Below, piece after piece: positions 24,121 through 33,190 of a stretch of DNA of 64,000 nt. This DNA is from Clostridia bacterium (GTDB taxonomy: Bacteria > Bacillota > Clostridia > Christensenellales > Pumilibacteraceae), in the NCBI GenBank assembly GCA_900767465.1, contig CAAGAW010000019.1:15134-79133 (forward strand), in the 5' to 3' direction. Every line of letters starts with the position of its first letter. The stretch's first letter is position 1. The translations under genes and the position numbers were made by a program. The notes below the pieces were generated by a model. The model had not been told where the DNA came from. It worked only from the letters and a program-made list of their open reading frames with translations, and did no database searches.

Positions 24121-26187
24121 TTACTCCACAATCCAGTCGCCTACCTGCGTTACGCCCGTCGCTTTAAGTTCGGCAACGGTGTCGAATCTCGCGATTCCGC
24201 CGTTTGCGTAGTCGGGGTGCGCGCCGTAATAATAGGTGTAATACTCGTTGTCGCTCACTTCCGTTCCGAACAACTTGCTCTCCGCCGAACCCGCGGCGTT
24301 GCCGCTTTTGATCTTGCAGTAATTAATCTCGGTCGGTCTGTTGTCGTTGTGGGTAATCGAGCCTAATTTGTCGAGGTCGTTATAGGCGTAGGAAACTAAA
24401 TTGTACTTGTTTCCCCACCATTGCGCTCCGTTAGCGATGGGTATAAACGTACCGGTTACGACGTATACGTCTTTTACGTCGCCTTTGAACTGATCTTTCG
24501 CGCCGTCGTTGATCGACTGATCGAGACTGAAAAGCGCGCGGCGGAGCGACGAAGCCTCGGTATACGCGCCGAGTTCGGCGTTACCGTTGATTCTGACGTA
24601 AACTTTATTCATGTGAAGTCTGTCCGGTTTAAGAGCCATAACGGCGGACGATCCCGCGTAGTAGTTGGTCGTGACGACGGAAAGATTTTCGAGCGTTACG
24701 AGACTGAGATTGTTGTCGCTTTTATTGAAAGTGGCGTTGTTGTACGCAAGCCCGCACGCCTCGCCCTCGGTGAAAGTGAGAACGAATTTCGCGTTTTTGA
24801 TAACCGCGCCGCCCGCAAGCGCGCCGAACAGTCCGTTTTTGCCAACGGTTGCCGTAACGGTATGACCCATGCCGTCGAGCGTTCCTTTGAAGTAGGTTGC
24901 ATTTCCGCCGCCCATGGTCTGCCACGACGACGAGTTAATACTATCGACGTCGTTGCCGAGGATATAATAGCCGTCGATCGGTTGATTGTATTTCAGGCTG
25001 AACGTGTTCTGGAATTCGCGCGCCGAAGTGATTTTGCGGGTGTACGCGAACACGTCGGTAAAGCGGTATCCGCCCTTGGTCGTCTGAACCTCGAAAGTCG
25101 CGGTGTCGCCGCCCTTTGCGGCAAGACCGATTACTCCGCCCTCTACCGGAAGCGGATTACCTTCCGACGACGCGGAAACGATAGTCGCGCCCGTACCGAA
25201 GAGAGACTCGACGGGGAACGGATTTTCGGTGCAGAACTCTAATTTCGCGTTATAGTCGACTACGGGGCAAACGACTTTTACGGTAAGCGTATGCGAATAA
25301 CTATTGCCGAGCGCGTCGGTATAATCCGCCCTGATCTCGGCGGTGCCGACTCGGGTAGCGGTGACGTTGCCGTTATCAAACGAAATCACGTCGCTGCCCG
25401 AAACGACCGTCCCCTGTACGGTACTCTTGTTTCCGTTCTCGCTGACCGGAAATTCGACCGACGCGGTATTTGCGTATTCGTTGCCCTGCCAACTCGGCGT
25501 AACGCTGAGTTCGATCGCGTTAGTAACGCTCGTTTCGCCGCCAACGGTGGCGACCGATATGACGTTTACGTCGTTAAAAACCTCTACCGTTATCGTTTTT
25601 TCGGTAAGCGCGCCGCCAAACGAGTTCCAGCTCGTCTTTAACGTGACTTCCGCCGAGCCTATGCCCGCGGCGGTGAGTGTTCCGTCCGCGAAAGTAACTA
25701 CGTCGGTATCCGTGCTTTCCGCGACGATCTCGCAAGGATAACTTTTGCCGTTGAACGTTACGTACGGATCGACGTCGTAAGTCGAATTGAGACTTAAACG
25801 AATACCGTCCGACGTGAGGTGTCTGATTTTAAGTTCGGGCACGTAGTCGCCGAATCCGACGGTTACGTCGCACGTTTCGGTAAGATCGCCGTAAGTCGCG
25901 GTGATTTTTGCATTGCCGCCGCCTACCGCCGTTATAACGCCGTCCGAAACGACGGCGACCGATTCGTTATCGCTTGCCCATTTAAGGGTAAGCCCTTCTC
26001 CTCCCGAATAATTCGCGACGAGCGAATGAGCGTCGCCGTAGATCATTTCGACCGAGGTTTCGTCGAGCGAAAGCGAAGGTTTGTTTTCGTTGCCGCCCGG
26101 CTTGTTGCCGCACGCGACCGCGAACAGCGACATCGCCATAACGAGAGCGACGGAGGAAATAATGCCGATAAATTTCTTCAATCTCAT
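24121..26187 (-). CDS. Lipoprotein with bacterial Ig-like repeats and a GLUG-like beta-helix end
   Basis: The 688-residue product has a lipobox (FAVAC, Cys26). BIG2-type Ig domains follow (about 35-330), for example ATYGDLTETCDVTV and LTWKASDNES-like blocks. The C-terminal half holds a motif also found in the lipoprotein at 35020-38013: a Y.ILGNDV line, a FKGTLDGMGHTVT line, then GLFG and IKNAKF. That pattern is typical of stacked beta-helix turns. It is cell-surface anchored and probably binds the operon's glycan. GAGGTG precedes the ATG. Confidence 0.85.
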   Translation of the reverse strand: MRLKKFIGIISSVALVMAMSLFAVACGNKPGGNENKPSLSLDETSVEMIYGDAHSLVANYSGGEGLTLKWASDNESVAVVSDGVITAVGGGNAKITATYGDLTETCDVTVGFGDYVPELKIRHLTSDGIRLSLNSTYDVDPYVTFNGKSYPCEIVAESTDTDVVTFADGTLTAAGIGSAEVTLKTSWNSFGGALTEKTITVEVFNDVNVISVATVGGETSVTNAIELSVTPSWQGNEYANTASVEFPVSENGNKSTVQGTVVSGSDVISFDNGNVTATRVGTAEIRADYTDALGNSYSHTLTVKVVCPVVDYNAKLEFCTENPFPVESLFGTGATIVSASSEGNPLPVEGGVIGLAAKGGDTATFEVQTTKGGYRFTDVFAYTRKITSAREFQNTFSLKYNQPIDGYYILGNDVDSINSSSWQTMGGGNATYFKGTLDGMGHTVTATVGKNGLFGALAGGAVIKNAKFVLTFTEGEACGLAYNNATFNKSDNNLSLVTLENLSVVTTNYYAGSSAVMALKPDRLHMNKVYVRINGNAELGAYTEASSLRRALFSLDQSINDGAKDQFKGDVKDVYVVTGTFIPIANGAQWWGNKYNLVSYAYNDLDKLGSITHNDNRPTEINYCKIKSGNAAGSAESKLFGTEVSDNEYYTYYYGAHPDYANGGIARFDTVAELKATGVTQVGDWIVE

Positions 26188-26197
26188 AATTCACCTC

Positions 26198-28201
26198 TTA
26201 AAGACTCTGAAGAAGCGACGTGATCGAGCCGCTCTCCGATACGTGAGTTATGCCGTTGTCGATACAGATCTGCTTGAACTTTTTGCAAAGAGCCGTAAAA
26301 TCGGTTTCGGTAAATTTCGTCTCGAAGTTGTTGATAACCGTCATAGCGGGGTACAACCATTCGACGTCGATACGGTTTTTGAGTTTCGCGTAAAGCGCGG
26401 GATTGTTCTCGTACTTTTTGATAATATCGTACGCCTCGTCGAGGTAACCGAACAGTTTGTTTACGTAGCCGTACTCGATGTATCCCGCCGAAAGCACGGG
26501 AGTCGTCTGCCACGACGTCCACGTCCAGTTGAATTCGAGTCTCGCGCGGGCGTGCCATAATCTCGCCTCGGTAAACATTTTGTTCATCGGCTCGGCGGCT
26601 TCGCGGAACATCGCGCTCATGTAGTTGTCGATAAGGGTTTGCATGTTAAGCGACGAATCCCACGAAAGTTTTGCAAAGACGTACGCCGCCATCGTAAAGA
26701 ATCCCGTATCCGCGCCGCGCTGAGAACTGTGAAGCTGAGGCGCAACCATTTTCATGTCGTGATCGGACATATATTTAAGCGAGTCGGTGTAGTAGTTGTA
26801 GCAATCGTAGAAAGCGAAATAGTCCTGATAGAAACAGCCGTACGTCCAGCACCATGCGTTTTTGTAATAGGTGAGCCACGCGTCGAGCGTAGAACGGATC
26901 GTGGCGTTTTTGTCGTCGTAGATGCTGTAAGAGTGATCTACTCTGTTGATCGCGAGGAAGGGAATAACGTTAAGTCCTTCGGAAAGAACGCTGTTATCCG
27001 CAGCGACGTACGTTTTCGTTTTTTCGTCGTACGTAAACGGCGCGGTAAGCGTATCCCAATACGCGAAGAACATATACTGGAAGTTTTCGCGCTTGTACGG
27101 CTCGTTTTCGGGAAGTTCCATCCATGCGTTCACCTTTTTGGCGACGTCTTTAAGGAACGGAATAATCGTAGCGACGATCGCGTCGTTGTGCTTTGCGGAA
27201 ACGCGTTTACATTCGTCGCAGCCGCACATATCGGTGTTGTCCGCGATTCCGAGTTGCGCCGCGGTATAAAGCGGGTACTGCTCGCGCGGGTAGAACTTAA
27301 GCGACTGCTCGATCTTTTCGGCGCAGTACGTAGTCATAAGGTCGTACTTTTCCGCGTTGCCGCGCGCGGTATAGCAAAGTTGTCCTTTCGGATTCTTTGT
27401 CGAATAGAATTCGGGGTTATCTTCGAGGTAGACGTTGGTGGGAAGATAATAGAAGCAGTTGTGATCCGCCGCGCTTTTGGACGATCTGTCGCCCTCGTGA
27501 ATGGGAATACTGCGTTTCCAGTACGCGTCCACGGTGCGGAGTCGGTACGAATACATTACGTCATCGTAATCCTCGGAGGTTGCGTAAAGTATTCCGCTTG
27601 CGCCGCGGCAACGGTAGTCGATGTCGGGAACGTCGGTGACGTCGTAATTCATGAGTTTTACGTTTCTGACGTTTTTGTCGATAACGTAGCAGTCTTTGGA
27701 GTACGTCTCGAAATTAAAGTTGAGGTTAAGGAAATCGTAAACCGCGTTAAGAACGCCCGTATCGGTTCCGCCCAGAAGATAAATCGTGTTGTCTTTGGTG
27801 ATTATTCTTACGCCGTCCGATTTAAGCGAATCGAAATCGACCGAAAGACCGCTCGATTCGTACAGACCCGTTTTTCCGAGCGAAATATACTTGTTTTCCG
27901 CCGAGTGCGTAAGATTTGCGCCCGAAACGACGTCGAGCGTTACGCCCGTAGCCTCTTTGAACAGATTTACGAGTTCGTTTCTCGCGTAGTTTATTTCGGT
28001 GGATACGTTTTCGGGCAGAGCGACTTTGTAGCCGGTCGCGCCGTCCCTTACGACGTAATTTTCCGTTTCGGTATACGAAAAATCGTGAATTTTGTTCGTC
28101 TTTTCTTCCGGTTCGTTATTCTTTCCGCACGCGGGAAGCGCGGCGAAACAGAATATCGCGGTAAGCAGAACGCATAAAAATTTTCTGATAAAGTTTTTCA
28201 T
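26198..28201 (-). CDS. DUF4838-domain lipoprotein
   Basis: The product of about 667 residues has a lipobox (LPAC, Cys25), then a GH20/GH67-like N-terminal alpha/beta domain (ARNELVNLFKEATGVTLDVV ends it). The DUF4838 barrel region follows, with GIADNTDMCGCDECK, YMFFAYWDT and the histidine-containing HSYSIYDD block. DUF4838 proteins resemble glycoside hydrolases in fold and sit in polysaccharide loci, but no activity is established that I know of. The ATG at 28201 is preferred over a GTG two codons upstream because GAGGTG then lies at proper spacing. Confidence 0.88.
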   Translation of the reverse strand: MKNFIRKFLCVLLTAIFCFAALPACGKNNEPEEKTNKIHDFSYTETENYVVRDGATGYKVALPENVSTEINYARNELVNLFKEATGVTLDVVSGANLTHSAENKYISLGKTGLYESSGLSVDFDSLKSDGVRIITKDNTIYLLGGTDTGVLNAVYDFLNLNFNFETYSKDCYVIDKNVRNVKLMNYDVTDVPDIDYRCRGASGILYATSEDYDDVMYSYRLRTVDAYWKRSIPIHEGDRSSKSAADHNCFYYLPTNVYLEDNPEFYSTKNPKGQLCYTARGNAEKYDLMTTYCAEKIEQSLKFYPREQYPLYTAAQLGIADNTDMCGCDECKRVSAKHNDAIVATIIPFLKDVAKKVNAWMELPENEPYKRENFQYMFFAYWDTLTAPFTYDEKTKTYVAADNSVLSEGLNVIPFLAINRVDHSYSIYDDKNATIRSTLDAWLTYYKNAWCWTYGCFYQDYFAFYDCYNYYTDSLKYMSDHDMKMVAPQLHSSQRGADTGFFTMAAYVFAKLSWDSSLNMQTLIDNYMSAMFREAAEPMNKMFTEARLWHARARLEFNWTWTSWQTTPVLSAGYIEYGYVNKLFGYLDEAYDIIKKYENNPALYAKLKNRIDVEWLYPAMTVINNFETKFTETDFTALCKKFKQICIDNGITHVSESGSITSLLQSL

Positions 28202-28211
28202 TTTCACCTCG

Positions 28212-31200
28212 TTATTTCGCGTTGATTTCGTAGGACGCGTAAGCGGTGTTGCCCACCTCGTCTCTGCAATAAACGTACACGGTGTATCTGCCCGTTTTTT
28301 CTACTTTGAATTTGTCGTTGCTTGCGCACACGAACACGCCTCTTTCGTCGTAGACGATAATCGTTACTTTGATATTCTCTTTTGCGGAAATGTTGTCGCT
28401 TACGTTATACGAAAGCGGCGAAACGTCTTTGTTGACGCCGACCGAAACCGGTTTGCCGTTGTAGCCGTTAAGCGTAATTTCGGGCGGCACGACGTCGGTA
28501 ACGGTAATTTCGTAACGATCCTCCGCTTTCTTGCCCACGCCGTCCGTGAAACGGTACAGCACGAGGTACGAGCCGAAGCCTGTGATTTTGAACGTGTATC
28601 CGCCGAACGCGTCCGCATTTTTGAGTACCACGCCCTCTTCGCTCGTGACGGGGTTGCCGTCCTTATAAACGCTTACCGTGCAGTTTGCCGCGGGAGACGG
28701 CGACAATACGTCGGCAAACTCGGGGCGAGCGAGAGTTACGACGTCGCCTATTTTCGCCGTGCGGTCGGGGTAAGCGACCGAAAGAACGGGCGCGATGTTA
28801 TCCGAAGTTACGTAGTAGCCGAGCGACTGCAATCCGAGCGAGTACGCGTTGAACGTGCCCGCCGCGGTGACGTTTTCGAATCCGATACCGAACAGAACCT
28901 TGTCGGAATCGAGTCCGAGATCGCATTCTATAACGGTCGAATCCACGGTGAGCGAGGTTTTGCCGCCCACGGATACGGTAATCGGATTTCCGACGGCAGA
29001 ATACGCTACGGCTCTGAACCTGCCGTTTATCTCGACTCCGCCTTTTACGAATTTTACGGTTGCCGTTTTGCTTCTGTCGTAATAGTCGGTGAACCTGAAC
29101 GTATACGAGCCGACGGCAAGACTTTCGGACACGGCGTAACGGAACGAGAATCCGGAAAGAACCAACGGGTTTACGAATTCGAGCGAGCCTGCCGCTCCGA
29201 CGCCGATCGCGTACGAGGCGAAGTCGGGGGTGCTTTCGTCCGTTTTGCCGGCGTAGTCTCCGACGAAGTATTTGGAAGCGTCGAGTTCGTCGGCGGTATA
29301 TCCGACGTCCACGATTTTAATTTCGTCGCTTTCGACGTAAACCGAGGGATCGGACGCGAGCGAATAACGAACGGTAAGCGTTTTCGAGCCTGCAACGGCG
29401 AACGAATCGGGGTTGAACGCTTCGAACGCGCCGCCGTCGTAAGAAATCGTGTAATTTACCTGCACGGGCGCGGGTGCGGACGAGGAATAAAGATGCGCGT
29501 TTATCTTTTCCGCCGAGTACTGCGCGCCTTTGATCATATACTTCGGCAGAAGAATCGTATCTTTATCGAAGCGACTTACTCCGCCGTCGGTTGCGGTAAA
29601 CTCAATCGTGCGGCTGCCCGAATACAATCCGTCCGAATATTCGTATTTTACGGTATATTTGCCCGACCGCTCTACGAGCATTTTCATGTCGGAACCGACT
29701 TTTACCGCCGATCCGTCCGGTCCGGTAACCGACACGGTAACGGTTGCGACCGAATTGAGCGACTTTGCCGAGTACGAGCCGAGCGAAATAACTTCGCCCG
29801 CTACCGCGCCGGTAATTTCGTCGCAAACGAACTCGATACCCTCTTCGCCCTCTTTTGCCGCGTTGAGCGTGAAAAACCGTTGCGACTCGTTGCCGAACAC
29901 GTCTTTTGCGGTGTAAACGACGGTGTATTCGCCGAGGTCGTGCGGCGTGAACTTGCCGTCCGTAACGCTTACGTTCTTTTGGAAAGCGGTTCCGTACGCG
30001 TAATAAACCGAGTATTCGACGTCGCCGGCGATTCCGCTCGGATCGACTGCGGTTGCGGTCGGAACGGATATCGGAACGCCCGCCATAACGTTAAGAGAGG
30101 TCGTATCGGCGTTTACTTCGATCTGCGGTCCGGTTGCGTCCGTAAACGTTCCGCCTGCGAGATCTTCGCCCGAAACGCCGCAAAGCGAGGCGATCTGAAC
30201 TTCGACGCTCTCCGCGTTTACTACGGTTTTTGCGGTAACCGAAACGAACACTTCGCCCGTGGTGAATCCGTCGAACGTATAGTTATACATATCGGGGTTG
30301 TTGAATTCGGCGATAAGCGCGGCGGGAATCTGCTCGTAATTTATATTCTCGGGGGAGCATTGCGCGTAAGCGCGGATTTTGCTTCTATTCGACGAATCGA
30401 GCCACAGCGTTACGTTATTGTATCTGTCTTCGGGAACTGCCGACCTGCCCGCCTGACGGTTGCTGGGTATAATTGCGCCGTTTACGTTGACCTTATAAGC
30501 CTCGCCGTCGAAGTAAACCTTTTCTCCGGCGACGTTCATATACTTGGTAAGTCCGCGGGCGGATTTGCCGTTTGCGCCCACGCCGAGATACGTTTCGTCG
30601 TAGACCGTCTTTTTGTACGCGAATTCGACGTACGTCGAAGGATCGTGGCAATCCGTAAGTCTGATCGCAATATCCTGCCCGATCGGATCGAAGTGCATAA
30701 CGTTGAACTTCATAATCTCGAATCTCGGGGTTTCGTAAACGTTTACGGGTTTATTGAGCGTAAACGTTTCGCCGGCGGCAAGACGGACGGAAAGTCCTTT
30801 TACGTCCGCGCCGAAATTTTTGTTGATTTGCGCGATTTCGCAGGTCGAGTTTTTATCGACCGAATAAACCGGAGTTTTTACCGCGAACGAGTGCGTCGCG
30901 GTAAGCGTTTTGCCGTCCGCCGTCGCCTCGTAAATCACGGTATACGCGCCGTAAGAGTTAAGTTCGATTCTGCCGCCCGTATACGTTTTGCCGTCCGGAA
31001 AGCGTATATAACTCTTGTCCGCGGTATAGGTCTGCCCACCCGACACGATCGTAAGCGAACGCGGCATACCGAGCGTTTCGCCGTACTCGTACACTTCCTC
31101 GAACGGGTTTTCTTCAAACGCGGCGCCCGACGCCTCGGCGGGTCGATAGGGTGCAAACGCGAAGCACGACGCCATCGCGGCAAGGCAAACGAGAAGCGCG

Positions 31201-31232
31201 ATAATTCTTTTAATCGAAGATTTGGATTTCAT
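28212..31232 (-). CDS. Large secreted protein with Ig-like/HYR-type domains
   Basis: The 1006-residue product has a Sec signal peptide with a likely cleavage after AEA (about residue 34), no lipobox and no sortase motif. A lectin-like beta region with conserved Trp/Asp patterns comes first (about 110-380, IMKFNVMHFDPIGQDIAIRL). Several Ig-like modules of the AYDVFGNES/YTVVYTAKDVFGN type follow, the last ending in DEVGNTAYASYEINA. Probably a secreted or wall-associated carbohydrate-binding scaffold. It is placed between the permease genes and DUF4838. Confidence 0.82.
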   Translation of the reverse strand: MKSKSSIKRIIALLVCLAAMASCFAFAPYRPAEASGAAFEENPFEEVYEYGETLGMPRSLTIVSGGQTYTADKSYIRFPDGKTYTGGRIELNSYGAYTVIYEATADGKTLTATHSFAVKTPVYSVDKNSTCEIAQINKNFGADVKGLSVRLAAGETFTLNKPVNVYETPRFEIMKFNVMHFDPIGQDIAIRLTDCHDPSTYVEFAYKKTVYDETYLGVGANGKSARGLTKYMNVAGEKVYFDGEAYKVNVNGAIIPSNRQAGRSAVPEDRYNNVTLWLDSSNRSKIRAYAQCSPENINYEQIPAALIAEFNNPDMYNYTFDGFTTGEVFVSVTAKTVVNAESVEVQIASLCGVSGEDLAGGTFTDATGPQIEVNADTTSLNVMAGVPISVPTATAVDPSGIAGDVEYSVYYAYGTAFQKNVSVTDGKFTPHDLGEYTVVYTAKDVFGNESQRFFTLNAAKEGEEGIEFVCDEITGAVAGEVISLGSYSAKSLNSVATVTVSVTGPDGSAVKVGSDMKMLVERSGKYTVKYEYSDGLYSGSRTIEFTATDGGVSRFDKDTILLPKYMIKGAQYSAEKINAHLYSSSAPAPVQVNYTISYDGGAFEAFNPDSFAVAGSKTLTVRYSLASDPSVYVESDEIKIVDVGYTADELDASKYFVGDYAGKTDESTPDFASYAIGVGAAGSLEFVNPLVLSGFSFRYAVSESLAVGSYTFRFTDYYDRSKTATVKFVKGGVEINGRFRAVAYSAVGNPITVSVGGKTSLTVDSTVIECDLGLDSDKVLFGIGFENVTAAGTFNAYSLGLQSLGYYVTSDNIAPVLSVAYPDRTAKIGDVVTLARPEFADVLSPSPAANCTVSVYKDGNPVTSEEGVVLKNADAFGGYTFKITGFGSYLVLYRFTDGVGKKAEDRYEITVTDVVPPEITLNGYNGKPVSVGVNKDVSPLSYNVSDNISAKENIKVTIIVYDERGVFVCASNDKFKVEKTGRYTVYVYCRDEVGNTAYASYEINAK

Positions 31233-31238
31233 ATTTCT

Positions 31239-32225
31239 TTATTCCTTGATTCCTCCGAGGGAAATATCTCCCATAAGTTTGTCTTTGAAAATTGCGAATA
31301 AGATTACGATCGGAACCGCAAGAAGCATAAGTCCTGCGATACGCGGGGGCGTATGATACAATGCCGGCTCGAACGCTTCGTACGAGACGTAGTACACGGC
31401 GTACGCGAGAGTCGGGTGCGTGGGCAGATACAGAAGCGGCGTCTGATAGTCGTTCCAGAGCGCGACGAACTGAATAAGGAACACCGTTGCGATAATCTTT
31501 ATCGCGAGCGGGAAATAAATAGTCGTCATAATCCTAAGCTGCGACGCGCCGTCGATCTGCGCGGCTTCGCGGTAAGTTTCGCTCGTCCCCTTGAAGTATG
31601 CGAGATAAACGAAGAAATACATACCGCTGCCCGTCATTTTCTGGATATAATTGCCGATAATGTTGTCGTAAAGTCCGGTATTGCGCAAAAAAGTAAGTTC
31701 GAACGGCGTACTTCCGACGATGGGCATACACATCATAAGCGTATACACGACGACGAGAATCGCGCTGAGTTTATAGGGGTACTTCGCGCAAAGGTACGCG
31801 GTGAGCGCGGGCATAAGCGCGTAAATGAGCGCGCCGCCCACGGTGTAAAGCAGGGTGTTTACGAGCAGTTCGCCGAATCCCGCCTTGCAGGTATGAACGA
31901 TTTGTTCGGGACCGAGTCCGTAATACACCGCCCTTCTCGTTATAACGAATTTTTCGAGTACGATTTTGTAGTTGGCGAGTTTAAGCAGCGCGTCTCTTCC
32001 GCTCGGGATTCCGGCGTACGGAGTTCCTTCGACGCCAATGTTCGGGAATCCGATCACGTTGCCGAAATTCTCGAAGTCGTTGCTGGATTTGAGCGAGGTA
32101 ATAAGACCCCACAGCAGCGACGAGAGCATTATAAGCGCATATAGAGCAAGCACGACGAACAGTATAACGAAAACCACTTTGGTAACCGTAACGGTTTTCT
32201 TTGTCGATCGGGTCTGATTTTTCAT
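31239..32225 (-). CDS. Sugar ABC transporter permease, MalG/MsmG type
   Basis: The 328-residue inner-membrane protein has about six hydrophobic helices and the EAA loop (EAAQIDGASQLRIMTTIYFPLA), in which the ATPase docks. The N-terminal extension before the first helix is short and basic. It follows the MalF-type permease after 15 bases. GGAGG precedes the ATG. No ATPase gene accompanies it, so a shared MsmX-like ATPase elsewhere must power it. Confidence 0.94.
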   Translation of the reverse strand: MKNQTRSTKKTVTVTKVVFVILFVVLALYALIMLSSLLWGLITSLKSSNDFENFGNVIGFPNIGVEGTPYAGIPSGRDALLKLANYKIVLEKFVITRRAVYYGLGPEQIVHTCKAGFGELLVNTLLYTVGGALIYALMPALTAYLCAKYPYKLSAILVVVYTLMMCMPIVGSTPFELTFLRNTGLYDNIIGNYIQKMTGSGMYFFVYLAYFKGTSETYREAAQIDGASQLRIMTTIYFPLAIKIIATVFLIQFVALWNDYQTPLLYLPTHPTLAYAVYYVSYEAFEPALYHTPPRIAGLMLLAVPIVILFAIFKDKLMGDISLGGIKE

Positions 32226-32240
32226 AGTCTTAGCCTCCGA

Positions 32241-33188
32241 TCAGTCCGCGCTCGGTCCGTACTTGTTCATAAGGTGACGGAGATACATGGTTATCGGCAG
32301 AATTATTGCCGTAAGTATGATTCCCAGAGCCGAAAGAACGGGGTACGAAAGCAGGTTGTCGCGCGGCGCGACGAGTGCCGATTCCATTGCCTGAACGTAC
32401 AGGAAGTAACCGAGTGTACTCGTTCTGCCCGCTCCGTTACCGAAAAGCGTGTACATATTGTACTGATTGGTGAAAAGGTGGGATATGTACACGATTACGA
32501 CGGTTGCGATCGTCGTGAAAATCAACGGAATAATTATGTACCAAAGCTGTTGCATAGGCGACGCGCCGTCGATTTCGGACGACTCCACGACCGCAGCGTT
32601 TACGCCGCTCATCGCGCCCACGAACAAAAGTACGTTTACGCCGAATCCCATAAAGATATTGAACGCAAGCGACGCGCCGAGTTGGGTCTGAACGGTGTCG
32701 AGAAGTCCGCCCGATACCGTTATATTCAGTTTTTCGGCGAGCCACAGATATACGTCCGAGGCAATGTACTTATACAGCAGTCCGAGGATTACGCCCGACA
32801 GAAGTTGGGGCATGAACAGAATCGCCTTGAAAAATCCGCTGAGCGGTGCCTGACGATACAGATAAAACGAGAACAGCACGGCAAGCGGTGTGATTATCAG
32901 ACAGTCCGAGGCGAGGAAGATAAGCGAGTTTTTGACCATAAACCCGCGCGAGACGAGTCCTTGCCACGCCGCCGAGAAGTTTTTGAACCCCGCGAAAACC
33001 GCGACGTAACCCTGCGCGCCGGTAAGCTCGTACTCCTTGAACGACATCAGTATCGAGTTGATATTGATATACACGTAAAACACGAGAAAGTGTATTACGG
33101 GTATCGCTATGAAGATCGAATAGAAGATAAGGCGGTTCGTTTTCGTCTTGCTCAACTTCCGCTCTTTTTTAATCGTTGCAGAATTCAT
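32241..33188 (-). CDS. Sugar ABC transporter permease, MalF/LplB type
   Basis: The 315-residue product has six predicted membrane helices and the EAA loop near residue 215 (ESSEIDGASPMQQLWYIIIPLI). Relatives import oligosaccharides. Two bases separate it from the binding-protein stop, and only a weak ribosome binding site is visible, so coupling is likely. Confidence 0.94.
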   Translation of the reverse strand: MNSATIKKERKLSKTKTNRLIFYSIFIAIPVIHFLVFYVYININSILMSFKEYELTGAQGYVAVFAGFKNFSAAWQGLVSRGFMVKNSLIFLASDCLIITPLAVLFSFYLYRQAPLSGFFKAILFMPQLLSGVILGLLYKYIASDVYLWLAEKLNITVSGGLLDTVQTQLGASLAFNIFMGFGVNVLLFVGAMSGVNAAVVESSEIDGASPMQQLWYIIIPLIFTTIATVVIVYISHLFTNQYNMYTLFGNGAGRTSTLGYFLYVQAMESALVAPRDNLLSYPVLSALGIILTAIILPITMYLRHLMNKYGPSAD

Positions 33189-33190
33189 AC

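Noticed and set aside
28092..31301. A 1069-codon open frame on the plus strand opposite the Ig-like secreted protein gene
   Set aside because: It is a mirror frame of a well-supported gene with a signal peptide; its product is Arg/Val/Phe-rich without domains, as are the other long plus-strand frames over the minus-strand operons.
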